A stretch of 64,000 nt of DNA, taken from NCBI GenBank assembly GCA_947561715.1, contig OX387200.1, positions 8,000,501-8,064,500 of the forward strand. Reading direction: 5' to 3'. Shown one piece after another: positions 1 through 11,544 of the stretch; position 1 is the stretch's first letter; each line of letters begins with the position of its first letter. Under the pieces are notes generated by a model. That model did no database searches and had not been told where the DNA came from. It was given only the letters and a program-made list of their open reading frames with translations. A program made the position numbers and the translations under genes. Source of the DNA: Ascidia mentula. Its lineage: Eukaryota; Chordata; Ascidiacea; Phlebobranchia; Ascidiidae.

Positions 1-183
1 GTGTTTGTGTTTTATACTCCTACCTAAACCCATCATAGACTAGAAATTTGTGTGTCTTAGGATTGGAATATCAGTTATACTGTCAATATGTACTGCAATA
101 TTTCTAACAAGATACTTTGTTCAGCCACTGATACCGCTTGTGACTATTTCCGACTTGACATCAGTGTTATGATGCTATTTTAG

Positions 184-2900
184 TTTGGAGGCTTATGGTG
201 GGGGAGACGAACCTGAACTTGCGCTCGAAGGAATTTTGCTGGCGATCGAAAACTGCAGACCCGGTTCGAGGGTGTTTGTAATCACTGACGTGGACGCCAA
301 AGATGTTGAACTTCAAGTGAGGATATTTGGCATGCGTTGCTCACTGGTGTACTGGGGTTTGTGCATTGCAACAAATTGTCGATTCGTCCTTAGATAACCT
401 CATCACCAACTTTTAATTCCAAATAGATTAAAACAATCTTATGTAAATTTTTCAGTGATGTCTTTTTAGGACCTTGTGGTTGCTCAAGCAAAGAAGAAAA
501 CCATAAAAGTAAGTTTTCTCCTGACCAACACCATCGTCAATAATATCTGCAAAGAACAGCCCAAGTAAGTTGACAACATATACGATAAATATCACTTTCA
601 TCAGAGTAAGTAAATAATCGATTGAACGATATTTAGGCCTGGAAGTCCGAAGCTTCTTAAGCGTAGATGCCTCACACCGTCTTATAAACACGGCTTGGAG
701 CTTTTTAAACACATCGCCGACAGCACAGGGGGGAGCATGTTGGTTGTTAAAGAGGGCGACATCTTGCGAGCAACGGAAGTAGTCGACAGTACGGTGAAGC
801 AAGGAATCGTCGAAATATTCAGAAAACGTATCACAGGTATGTTACGTTTCTGGCATTGAGATTTTTACAGTTACAACTATATTTTTGTGAAATTATGTCA
901 TAGTGTCATTGCAGCCATGGGTCAACTGAAAGCAGTTTTATTTTAATGCTCGATGATAGCAAAATGCTACAAATTACGTCCCGATAAGTATTTAGAGATC
1001 AAATATTCCGAGTCTACCTATGGCTGCGATGACATTACATGACATTTGACTGAAAGATAAGACAGTTGCATAAAACACTGTGATATGTTTTTGATCTCTT
1101 GTATAACTTTACCAGGTGGAACTCGTAACTTCCCACTGCGAGTCGACAGTTCTATCGCTGAACTTTTCGTCGAATTTAAGGGGGATTGTCGTGACATCAC
1201 TATCGCCCATGAGAATACGATATTTATGATCAAGGTAATTTGATTACCGTACAAAGGGCGAAACGTGGGTTGGATACGTATTCCTATTTACTTGACCGCA
1301 GACGAGCCGTCTGCGCCGCCTCGAGTAAAACTGTTAAAATAACTAAAATTAAGTACTTTTACTTGATTTTGTAAACGGACATTGACAACGGTGTGTTTGT
1401 AGGATGTTGTGACGGTCGGTGATTTATTGGAAGGAAAAATTTCAGTTCAAAATCATTTTGGAACCTGGTATGTCAACGTCACCGGTGGGAAGGATTGTGA
1501 CGTCAACGTAAGAAAACGTTTATTTTACTTTACGTCAACATCTAACCATCGCTTAAATAACTTCCGTGAAATGTTTTTCTGTTCTCTTTAGGCATGTGGT
1601 TATCACTTAAAAAAAAAAAATTAAACGCTTACTCTTCCGCAGTTCAAGGCTCGTACAACGATGGGATTTCTACAAACCCTTGGGAGAAAAGTTCGCAAAA
1701 ATGTGTTCGTGGTTGTCACGGAACGATTCGAAGGTTCGCACACGATTGCGTCATACCGATTTTATAATTTTTTTTATTGTAATTTTTACTCTTGTAGGCC
1801 AACCTCTGCACAGTGATAACATTGAAGTTTTGTTGGACGCATACGGAAACAAGCCTTTGGACAGAGTAGACACAGTCAAATTTCTCTCCAAGGTATCTGG
1901 AAATCTACTGGACTCGTTCAAGTACGTTATTCACGCAGCATGTTTTAATCAACCGAATGTTCGACAAGTCATTCATGCGCATGTATAGCGCTATACAAAC
2001 AATACATTCTTGCTTTTCGCAGAATAAATTCCAAACTCAGCGAGCACTTTAAAGTCACGCCCACTTTCCGCCCCCAAGAGGCTTTCGTTGTTTTGGTCGA
2101 AGGCATTGACTCGCGGGGATTTCCCTTTGCGCGGATCATGGACGCCGAGATCGAATATGTTCGCATGCAGATCGAGTGCGTCAAAGTGGACGAGATAATT
2201 TTCAGGCAAGTTTCATCAATATTTGTATCAATTAAACGAGGCCCGGTTTATAGAGACTTTCTTCCAAGAGCAATGTTGACACGACGCCCCGTTTACATTG
2301 CAGGCAAGGCGACACAGTAAACATAAGCGTGCAGATTAGCAATCACGGCTCGAAGCAAGAAACACTAGAGCTATCGGTTGCCGACAGTCAGCAGTTCGTG
2401 CAAGGTGAAATAACACCGCGACAAGTGACACTGGCGGGTTTATCAGGGTCGTCACTGGCGTTGGTTACACTGACCACAGAAAGCAACGTCGTGGCTGGAA
2501 CGTCGACTGCCATCACAATAACAGGTCCTAAATTGTGGCGTTGTGTAACTTAATATAAATTTGTTTCTGAATAAACGTTTCTGAAACAAGGATAAAGTTA
2601 TATTTCATTGATAAATAAAGTTAGTTAGTCTGGCAACCCTACCTCTTGGGAACTAACAATAAAACACAGTCCAAATATCAGGAAAAAACGACTTGCGTAT
2701 ATTTCGAAACACAGGTTGCGCTTAAATGCAGAGTTTTTTGCCCGTATTTATGTTTAAAATTATTACTGTAAAGTTTTTATGTTTGATCTTTCACAGCCAA
2801 AAGTCAGTCCTCGGATAAATTGTTTTACAAAACCTGCCACCTGGTGGTAGGTCAACGGGCGCGCCCCAAAGTGAAGGAATTTTACGTCAAAACCGACATT
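184..2900 (+). other. Hemicentin-like N-terminal region of the fusion gene
   Basis: The first exon encodes a stretch ending SRVFVITDVDAKDVELQ. The next two exons carry KKKTIKVSFLLTN and YKHGLELFKHIADSTGGSM. This follows the order of the C-terminal half of the hemicentin vWA domain (cysteine-poor strand, helix, then 'TGG' turn). Exons 1116-1507 match the hemicentin domain after the vWA. Exons 2023-2524 encode two beta-rich modules, the second (ISVQISNHGSKQETLELSV) like a bacterial-type Ig/NEW3 fold. Assignment is by recalled family pattern, not alignment. Confidence 0.75.
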
Positions 2901-5900
2901 AAGTCACGCTTGGCTGAAACTTCAATGACCAGTATTGTTGAAAACGAGTAAGTAAAATAGTTTGATCATACATCGATAAGCCATGCGTCATACTTAAACG
3001 TATATAACAAACAGCTATACTTCTGGCCTTACATCGCAGCTGTGCAAGCTGTTGGAGTGATAAAAGTGGAAAAAACTTGTTGTAGTATAATTGGAAAAAA
3101 TAGTTATGGTGACTTCGTATTGCTCCTTAAGTCTGTGAGTCTCTCGTAACAATTCACAGGAAAAAGTCTCTCGCGAAATTTTTTAAGCCATTTGTGAACC
3201 CATACAACAATTTATTAGTAATACCAATGCCTTATTTCTATATAATGTTATCCATGCAATCTCCTTTCTATTTTTGAGAACCTAATTTTATTTTCGTTCG
3301 CGAACCACATGCGGATCCTCGCATGTTAATGATCACAAAACTCTGACAAAAATGAGTTATTGTTGCGCCTTATATTTGAATTTTTTGCGATGATTTGCAG
3401 CGCAGACGTGGGAAGGGAGGCGGAGTTTTTTTCCGTGCTTCCAACCAACGCTTTCATCACAGGTTTTATGATGACGATAGACAACCATACTTTCCACGGG
3501 ACCATTGAAGAAAAGACAAAAGCAAAAGAAATATTTCGCGTTGCAAAGGTTGGTTCGTTATTTTTGTCCACATACTTTTTCTAGTAATTATCTACGATCC
3601 ACTGTGTAAACAAATCATCAAACAAATTGCTATTGAGCGCAATAAAGAATCCTAAATTCTTAAGAGCACCCTGCATTGCGTTTAACTTTTTTTATTTAAT
3701 ATTTTAGGAAAAACAGTTTACTGCGGGTCACGTGACAGCAAGAGGCCAATCGTCGTCGGTGTTTCGGACTTCGGTCACCCTGGAACCTCGCAAGACGGTG
3801 AAATTCGAACTGACCTACCAGGAACTGTTGACACGGAAAGACGGAAAGTGAGCATAAAAACGTTCATTCTTGCAGCAACAAAGTCGACGTTATATACAAA
3901 ACTGACACCTTCTATCCGCCTTACAGCATTACATGCGAAAACTTGAACGCTATTGCTCTGCAGCTCCATTTTAGAAGAATAATTTCATATGATTTCTATA
4001 GTCGACAACTTTCAGCGTGAACGAAACCTACTAAATCCTATTTGTTTTGTGAGCCAAAAAACATACTTGGAAACCCCAAAATTGTGTCACGACGCCTACT
4101 TTAAAAAGGGGGTTGTTCTAGTCGGCGTCAATGATTTGTAATTTTTAGTCTTATCTGCTTACAGATACACGTATGACATCGCTGTTCGGATGTTGCAACC
4201 GGTGGCAAAGTTTTCCATCCTTGTATCAATATGTGAGACGAGCGCCATTGAGAATCTTCGTGTTCTCGGTTTTGATACAGAGCAAACTTCACTCACCGGT
4301 CCCCAACCGATTCCAGAAGCTATTAAACATACAACAGAGTATGTAAAAAAGTTAATTCTTTATTTTAAGTCTTATGGAAATTGAGATTAAAAGTTTGTAT
4401 AGTTTGTGGAAGCGACAACTTAAGACTGAACCACAACACAAAAAATAAAATAAAACCCACTACTGTTGTTACAATAGTTTAATCAAGTAAAGACTTTATG
4501 AGAAAGTCAGCTGTTTACATTGTATTTTCACTGGTCATAGTCGTTACAACTCTAACACAGTTGTAAACACGCATTTTGTTCAGGAATACTTCTTTAATCT
4601 TCTACGCTCCGACTTTGGCCCAGCAGGAAGTCATATCTCCTTACGGCCTCCAGGGAAAATTCATCGTGGAATACGACGTTGCCAGAACCACAGGAATTGG
4701 TGACTTCATCTTATATGGAAAGTATGGAGCTCGTTTTCTTGTCGTTTGATCTGCTTAAAATTGGGCGTCAGTATCCGTTTCATACACAGCAGAACAATTT
4801 TGTGGTGATGTTAGTTTAAAAAATATGTCAGCACCACTGCGCGGTTTCAATCCTAACGAAAATATACACAACAGTAAATACGAATCGCACGCCATGTAAA
4901 TTTGTATATTTCCTTACTAAAAAACGACAAACTTATTTTTATTTTTATTCTTTTAATAAATATTTTGGGAAAACATTTGCAAGAAGGCACGTTTATCAAT
5001 CTTACGTTTTATTCAGCCATTATCTACACTTTTTGGTTCCAACTGGATCAGTTATGACGAAGCGGGTCGTATTCGCCCTCGACGTTTCATCGTCCATGTT
5101 CGGCCACAAGATGTCGCAAATGAGAACAGCAATGTGGAATATTCTGGACAAACTGTCGCCGACTGTAAGTTGTTTAGCCTGAAAGAAAATAAACAATTTT
5201 AGTTTCAGTATATTCGAGTAAATGGCCAAGTTCCATGTTACGCCATTTATCATTAGGTTTATGGTGATGGACGTTTTCGACAACTGAGTACTAAACTATA
5301 TAAATATTAAACTTTGTTTAGAAAATATCAACTTTTGGTATTTACCGGGTTGTGCACGTCTATTAAATTCCCTTTTCTTGTGTTCCATTGTGCAAAAGTC
5401 GTTTCTGTTAATATAAACAATGATTAAAAGTGTTTCCCCAAGTCTTGCAACACATGTTTGGCTGAATTAAAAAAAAATGGGCCACCGATTCAAAAGGTTG
5501 GATTGGCAACCACTGACCTAAAACCTAAGCAATAACCGTTTCCAACTTGTCAGGATGAATTCGCCATCGCTACTTTCAACGGATCAGTGAAACTCTGGAC
5601 ACCGCTTGGAACTGACCAATCACTTGTGTCAGCGACAGCCGAAAACATCCAATCCGCGAAATCCTTTCTGGACAGCGTGGAACCGCAAGGTGGTACCGAC
5701 CTGCTACAGGTTCTTTACCAGTCATTGAAGTTGCTTCAAAAAGCAGCAAAAGGTTTGTGGAGCACACATGCTAGCTGTGACATACAAGATATTTCCAAAA
5801 ATATCGTTTCTGATTTTCTGGCTACACCCAGCATTTGCTCTTGTTACGTGTATGGTGCGCAGAAGTGTTTCATGCTTTATAGAAGGTAAATTCCATTTCA

Positions 5901-8516
5901 TTTCTTACCTCCAGATGAAAACAGAACGATTCTTCCCGCTACAGATTTTGTGGTTGTGATTACTGATGGGAGACCAACCGAAGGAATAACGAAAATGGAA
6001 AGCATACAAAGACATATCTACAGGTTCAATAAGTAAGCAACTATACAGTGGCCCTCCATTTATATCCTTATAGTTCGTAACTATTAGTAATCCATTAATT
6101 TCATAGCAATACCTTCGCCATACATACGATAGGACTGGGTACACTTGTGGACATGCCCTCGTTACAAAAGCTTGCCTTCCAAAACAAAGGCACATCTGCA
6201 CAGGTGTTTCTAGACATCGATGCCCACATACAGGCAAGTACATATGGTTCGTGGTTGGTGTTAACTCGTTTCAATTGCATGCAATACAAAAGCGAATCGG
6301 AAAACGTCTTTAACAATTCTCTTTCAGATCGAAAACTTCGTGGATAGCATCTCTCATCCGATTATTGATAATGTTAGAGTGGATTATCCGACGAGTCGCA
6401 TCACAGGTACAGACAACAACAGATTCCCAACTTTCTACGATGGACAGGAACTGGTGATCACTGGTCAACTGGTGTCTGAAGAAACTTTAGCGGACGAAGG
6501 AAGAAGCCAGAACATTCCTATACCCGTTACAATAACAGGGATCAAAGGTTTGTCAATGATCTTTGTCGCAATATAGAGTACTATAATAATGATATTTTTT
6601 AATCAAGGTGGTTCGGCTCAACAGAATGTGGTTGAAAGTAGAGCTGCAAACCCACGTGCGTTTGGCAACTGTCCCTTTTCAAGCATTAAGGTAATATTTT
6701 TATTATGGGTTTGTTTTTTTGCCATTATAGTGAGAGCACCCCTGCGCTATGCGCGTTAACAGTCCACACATAGCTTGCTGACGTTTTCATCCTTCACGAT
6801 TTCATTGAGGTTTTGCATTGTGTGTTTTTTGCAGTTGCAAAATGTTACCAAGCGCCTTTATGCATTCATGCAAGTGAAGAGTTTGCTGCGGGAGATAGCG
6901 GCTGCCGAAAATCAAACCAAGAAAGAAATATTGCTTCGAACGACGCTTGACGTGTCACTGGCGTGAGTTTATATTTATTTCATCTGTGCTTAAGCATCGA
7001 CTTCGGGAATAAATTAGGTGATAACTCCGAGCCAAATAGAGATTCATTTTAAACATATTGAAAAACGAAAAAAAATCTTTCATATACCGACAGGTCTGGC
7101 TTCGTGGTTCCAAATATCACTTCCATGATCGTAGCAAAACCGAACGACCTGCGGGAAATCGAAGAAATTATTTCGGCGGAGGAAGCTAATCGCCCTCAAA
7201 ACCCCGCCGTGACAAAACCAAAAGCAGGGCCATCCGCAGGAAAGGATACTCGGGTTTTTCTGACCGAGGGGTTGCCGATCATTGATTTTTCCCTCCTGCC
7301 GAAACCCGCTTTTGACGTTAAAATGGAAGTGATAGGGGACCCCCATGTGGTGGTTGAGTTAAACGAGAATACGCGACTCTGTTTTAATTGGATGGGGCGC
7401 GTGGATAAGGTGGGTAAAAAGCATAATTCCTTCAAAGCATTAAACTAAGCATGTAACTTAAAATGGTGTAAGCGAGTTGTTTTGATTGGGATTCAGCTGA
7501 TGCGTATTTTTTCAGGTTTACAACCTTCTTTCCAACAACGAAAGTGGTGTGACGGTAAACGCAAAGTTAATAACTGGGGGAAGAAGCTTGATTTTCCAGC
7601 GGCCATGTTTTATCGGAGAAATTGGAATCGTCTTTGCGAAGAGTCAAATAAGATTGAAGGTGAGAGGATAGATTTCAAGACACAGAATAAACACCGAAAC
7701 CATTGTTGAAGCCAAAACAGAATTACATCTTTTTTTTACTAGATTGATCCATATTTGGTATTGTTGCAACTTTCGTCGGGAGATCAGTGGAATCTGACTA
7801 CGAGTATTCCGACCAACTTAAAGCTGTTTGGAATATCAATCGTCATTGAAAGACTGTCCAACTTTACATCTTTGATCACAATTGGAATCCAAGGCAACCT
7901 GGAATTCAAAGTAGACGTTTCAAAAATATTTTTACTTGAAAAAGGCGAAGTGCCTATTTTAACCCTTTACCTGAAATCTCAGTGGAAACCTTTGTGCGTA
8001 ACGCGGTGATGTTGTAAACAGATAAAAGCGCACTTCGGAACTTCCACAAGAAGGAAACATCTCGACTTTTCCATGACGAAACAAAAAGGATTTTCTAATG
8101 CAACAACAGGTTTGTTGGGGCCGTTTTCCAACAACAACGCAGCGAGAAATGCCGAAGTCATTGCACAACCGGGGTCTAAAGTGGGGACCCTGGAATTCAG
8201 GTAGTCATCTAGTGCTTGTGTGTGAAAATATACTTTAAAATGCATCATTTTTAGCTCACTGCTAATTGTATTCACAATTACATTCATAGCTTAGAAGAGG
8301 TCTTTTAGTCATGTGTTTATGAAAGTTGTTCCCATACACTTCGAGTCACAGACTTTTTTCTGCAGAAATCAGAAGACCAATGTGACTGCTTTCGGGGTTT
8401 TCGACACTTACGCAAAAAGGCGATTGAAATGTTGGTTGCTTACCGACTTTCTGGACGTTGTCAAGGAGAAGCAGGAGGATTATGAGATCCCCGAAATCTT
8501 TGCTACCCAACGATGA
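184..8516 (+). CDS. Hemicentin-type vWA / ITIH heavy-chain fusion protein (3' part of gene, 26 exons in window)
   Basis: Exons: 184-316, 470-564, 637-836, 1116-1234, 1403-1507, 1643-1733, 1798-1921, 2023-2205, 2304-2524, 2797-2947, 3401-3548, 3708-3847, 4165-4338, 4584-4721, 5017-5164, 5554-5752, 5915-6032, 6107-6233, 6328-6547, 6608-6690, 6835-6962, 7094-7409, 7516-7659, 7743-about 7949, 8022-8200, 8366-8516. They join in frame into 1,346 residues ending at TGA 8514. The 5' exons, with the signal peptide and first vWA MIDAS, lie before the window. The first half resembles hemicentin (second half of its vWA domain, then the galactose-binding-like region). The second half is a full ITIH: VIT domain, vWA with MIDAS DVSSS, and ITIH C-terminal domain. 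ITIH proteins are secreted hyaluronan-matrix proteins. Two donors appear to be GC (2206, 6234). The 7949 exon end is uncertain. Families are clear; transcript continuity is inferred from phase and one shared exon. Confidence 0.87.
2851..4338 (+). other. VIT (vault/inter-alpha-trypsin) domain
   Basis: Starts inside exon 2797-2947 (EFYVKTDIKSRLAETSM) and continues through exons 3401-3548, 3708-3847 and 4165-4338. Diagnostic ITIH pieces are NAFITGFMMTIDNHTFHG, KEKQFTAGHV and VKFELTYQELLTRKDGKY. Because the first exon also encodes the end of the hemicentin-like half, the fusion junction lies within a single exon. Confidence 0.9.
5017..6400 (+). other. ITIH-type vWA domain with intact MIDAS
   Basis: Exon 5017-5164 encodes VVFALDVSSSMFGHKM, so the metal-binding DxSxS motif is present. 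Exon 5554-5752 supplies the MIDAS threonine in PQGGTDLLQ. Exon 5915-6032 gives FVVVITDGRPTEG, the second MIDAS loop. Exon 6107-6233 ends at an apparent GC donor, and exon 6328-6547 closes the domain. Confidence 0.92.
7094..8516 (+). other. ITIH C-terminal region with conserved DPH processing motif
   Basis: Exon 7094-7409 encodes MEVIGDPHVVVEL. In ITIH1-3 the equivalent DPHF(I/V) site is where the propeptide is cleaved and the new Asp carboxyl is esterified to chondroitin sulfate. The downstream exons match the ITIH_C domain to its end: TTGLLGPF in 8022-8200, and RLKCWLLTDFLD with YEIPEIF in 8366-8516. Confidence 0.8.
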
Positions 8517-9648
8517 CTTTGCACATTGCTCTTTTCATTTTTTTTGCTTTGACCGATCTGAACTTTTCAGGCGACAATAAATTTTATTTACCTATAGAGA
8601 GCGTCATGCGCACTTTTGTATATTTTGAGTGCAGAGAAATGAAGAACTTGGTTTGTTGCTCGAAATATCGTAAGACTCAAACCAAAATACTACAGATGGG
8701 AAAACGATATTACGTTTGGGAGTTTGGGACGAGATATAAATGGCCAAAAACCCACCAACTACCCCAATAAAATTATATATATATTTGGTTTACACAAAAA
8801 TCTCTGCTTTCAGTGGATTTTCTGTGCTAAATTTCCAAAAGGTGTAACAACTTATGAGACAGGTTTAATGCTCGTGTTACGGATTTTTTTCGGCAGAGTG
8901 GTATTTGAGCATCAAGCCCTTACCACCAAACGCAATCCTACAGCCTCAAATATGATTTTTATCCTTACGCTGCCTCCCCTAATTCAGATAAGGCACTTAT
9001 GTACCCTGCTATAACGGCTCACCACTAAAGCTAAAATACCACACACTGGTTTCACTAAATGTATAAAAAAAATACGAGAAATATAAAATACAAATAAAAT
9101 GAAATCAACTACTTTTCCCCTTTCATTCGTACACCAAATACACTTCGCACAGAATGACGCCTATAACAAGACTGCCTGTTCTTTTCGCAACATTTTAGCC
9201 GTGAGAGGCCTCAAGTTAATCCAACAATCATCGCGCGGCATGTGATAATCTCTGTGCGGTACTGTCATTGGGGCGTCACGGAACGCGACAAACATAGAAA
9301 AACACTGAGCCGAAAAAATAAACAGGAAACATAAGTAAATGTGAGTGCGGAAAATTTACAAAAGCAAAGGAATAATGCAGTGCGTTGTGCGTACATATCT
9401 ACAAGTGAGCAATTTAAGAAACAGAAATCAACTGTAAAGATAATGTGTTTGCCATGGTCCACCACATTCGCATTCAAACCGATATATTTATCGCATGCGA
9501 TTATTAGCAAAGTACAGTAAAGCACGCATCTTAACGACAGAGGGTATGTTGAAGCAAATCTGTAGATGGTCTTGATGAAAACCGTGGTGAAACCGACAAC
9601 CAGGTGTTGTAGTTACTGTTTGCCAAGCCCGAAAATATCACAGGTCTG
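8517..9648. other. 3' flank of the ITIH gene, source of a segmental duplication
   Basis: No gene is supported here. The stretch recurs with many small differences at about 14975-16098, together with the last ITIH exon. Homology stops at the shared CACAGGTCTG (9640-9648 and 16090-16098). At 9649 the sequence switches abruptly to NLR intron sequence, also found near 12900. Short minus-strand ORFs in both copies differ in frame and are not treated as genes. Confidence 0.7.
8766..8771 (+). terminator. Candidate polyadenylation signal of the ITIH fusion gene
   Basis: An AATAAA hexamer 250 nt after the stop codon at 8516. It is also conserved in the duplicated copy near 15213. Assignment is by position only. 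Confidence 0.4.
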
Positions 9649-10929
9649 ATTTGCTTAACTGCTGTTAGTCATGTCAAAATAAGCAAACCCTTTGCCAAAA
9701 AAATTTAAAACATGCGTTTAACAACTGATGCACATTTAACGTCTAAATAGTCATCTTTAAATGAGCAAACAGCCTACGAACTCACAATGAAAAGTCGTCC
9801 ACAGCAAAACTACAAGCAATAGATTATAGCATATAGTGCACGGTTAAGACCAGCACTATTTTGTGGTTTTGCTTACCCTCCCTTTTTGAGCAAGTGACGC
9901 TTGAGATATGTACTCGGCTCCTTCGCCATCTATCTGACAAGAGTTTGCTCGTATTTTGCAAATGTTGTGAAGACAACGAGATAGTTTGAGAGCGCCGCTT
10001 GTTCCAAGAGGATTACCATTCAGCTTGATTTCTGGGATCTTAGCGAAGATATGTTGAGTCAACACGAGTTGTGAACACACTGGCGATAAAGTCGTAAATG
10101 TGACACTGTGTTTGTATTAATGGACCCCACCCAACAAACACTATATGTGGGGATGTGCCAGCACGCTACCGCAGAAAGGTCGTTAAAGTTGGAATATGTT
10201 TGTATCATTCAACTGACTTACTTGTTGTTGTAGGCTTGCAATAGCTTGAGAAAACAATTCCATTTTTTCGCTAGTGATATGGCAATGGCCAGCTCTGAGG
10301 GATTTCATGCGTGACATGCAAGTAGCCAGTTTGTCCACCTCGTCCTTACTCAACGGGTTTTCAGTAAGGGTCAGACAGTCAAGTTACACATATAACATAA
10401 ATTTTTGATGGTCTTGTACGTTGGGAACGTACATTTGTCAAAATAACTAAGGTCAAAGAAGTGCTTATCAACTCGCAAAAGGCATATCACGTGATGAGTA
10501 ATGATAATAATTATATGTGATATAACTTATTTCGAAAACAAACGATGCATCACATAGAATAAGTACGTGTCATATAAAGTAATTTGTTCACAAAACATCG
10601 ATACACAAGTGAATTTTGAAAATGTGCGCTTGGAAACTGCATCCAATATAGTTAACATTACAGATTGTGAAACACGACTTCCCCAAATCCGTAGATCCTT
10701 AAGTTCTGGGACTTGTTTGGATATTTGATCAGCCTCTGCACCGCCAAATATTTGTTTTCTGGACGCCAATATGTCTCATCTGAAGTGGCAGGGGTGAAAC
10801 TTAGTATCAATGAATGCTGTTATGTCCAGTATGCTTACCCACCTGTTTCTTTGTCTTGTTGAAATAATTCACCAAAATATAAAGTCCGTTGCCTTCAAAC
10901 TGCGGCGGATAGATGTTGAATTCAATTTT
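9649..10929 (-). pseudogene. NLR copy A: decayed LRR-end fragment of a NACHT-LRR gene
   Basis: In gene order it holds: a stub of the large NACHT exon (10843-about 10929); the first 54-aa LRR-region exon (about 10627-10779); two further LRR exons (10222-10383 and 9877-10038). Lesions: one extra base near 10746-10748 shifts the first 54-aa exon; about ten bases including its donor are deleted near 10627; and the acceptor of exon 10222-10383 reads AA instead of AG (10384-10385). The last LRR exon and the short terminal exon are missing because the ITIH 3' flank is joined at 9648/9649. Exon 9877-10038 alone is intact. It cannot encode a full receptor. Confidence 0.85.
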
Positions 10930-11544
10930 TAGTACAATAGCCAAAAGCTTGCACTTTTTTTTCTGGTAATAAAATCCGTTTTGTTATTGCCTGATTTCTT
11001 TGACGTTGTTGACGCAATGACGAATCAGATTTGTATGTGTGAAGTGTCGTTTATTTGCCAACAACCGAATTTGTTTGTGGAGCTGCATTAGTCTCTCTAT
11101 ACCGGTGTGACGCAAGACCATTACCACTAAATTGTTTAGCGAAGACCGGATGGCGATGCAATTACTCAGAAAAGCAATTGAGTTGGCGCAAAATAAAATT
11201 GCGAACTGTAGTGGTATTGATATATTGCCCACTTAAGCACAACATGAGTAAAATATACAATCGGTTTGTTTGTAAACTGGTGCTGTAGTTCCATACTCGT
11301 TATCGAGATAAAAATGATCGCATGGAAGAAACGGAAACTGTTGATCAAGTGACAAACCCCACTCTATAATGTTGTAACTTACTTCCTCTTTGTATGTCCT
11401 TATCATGATGGTAACTGTGACGGCGTAACATACATAACTTTGATAATATGCATATCGCCAGCAAGAACAACACATGGCCCGTGCAAATCCATGGAAAAGA
11501 GTAATTTATAAATATGCAAGTGCAAAGAAAACTAAGGGATTAAG

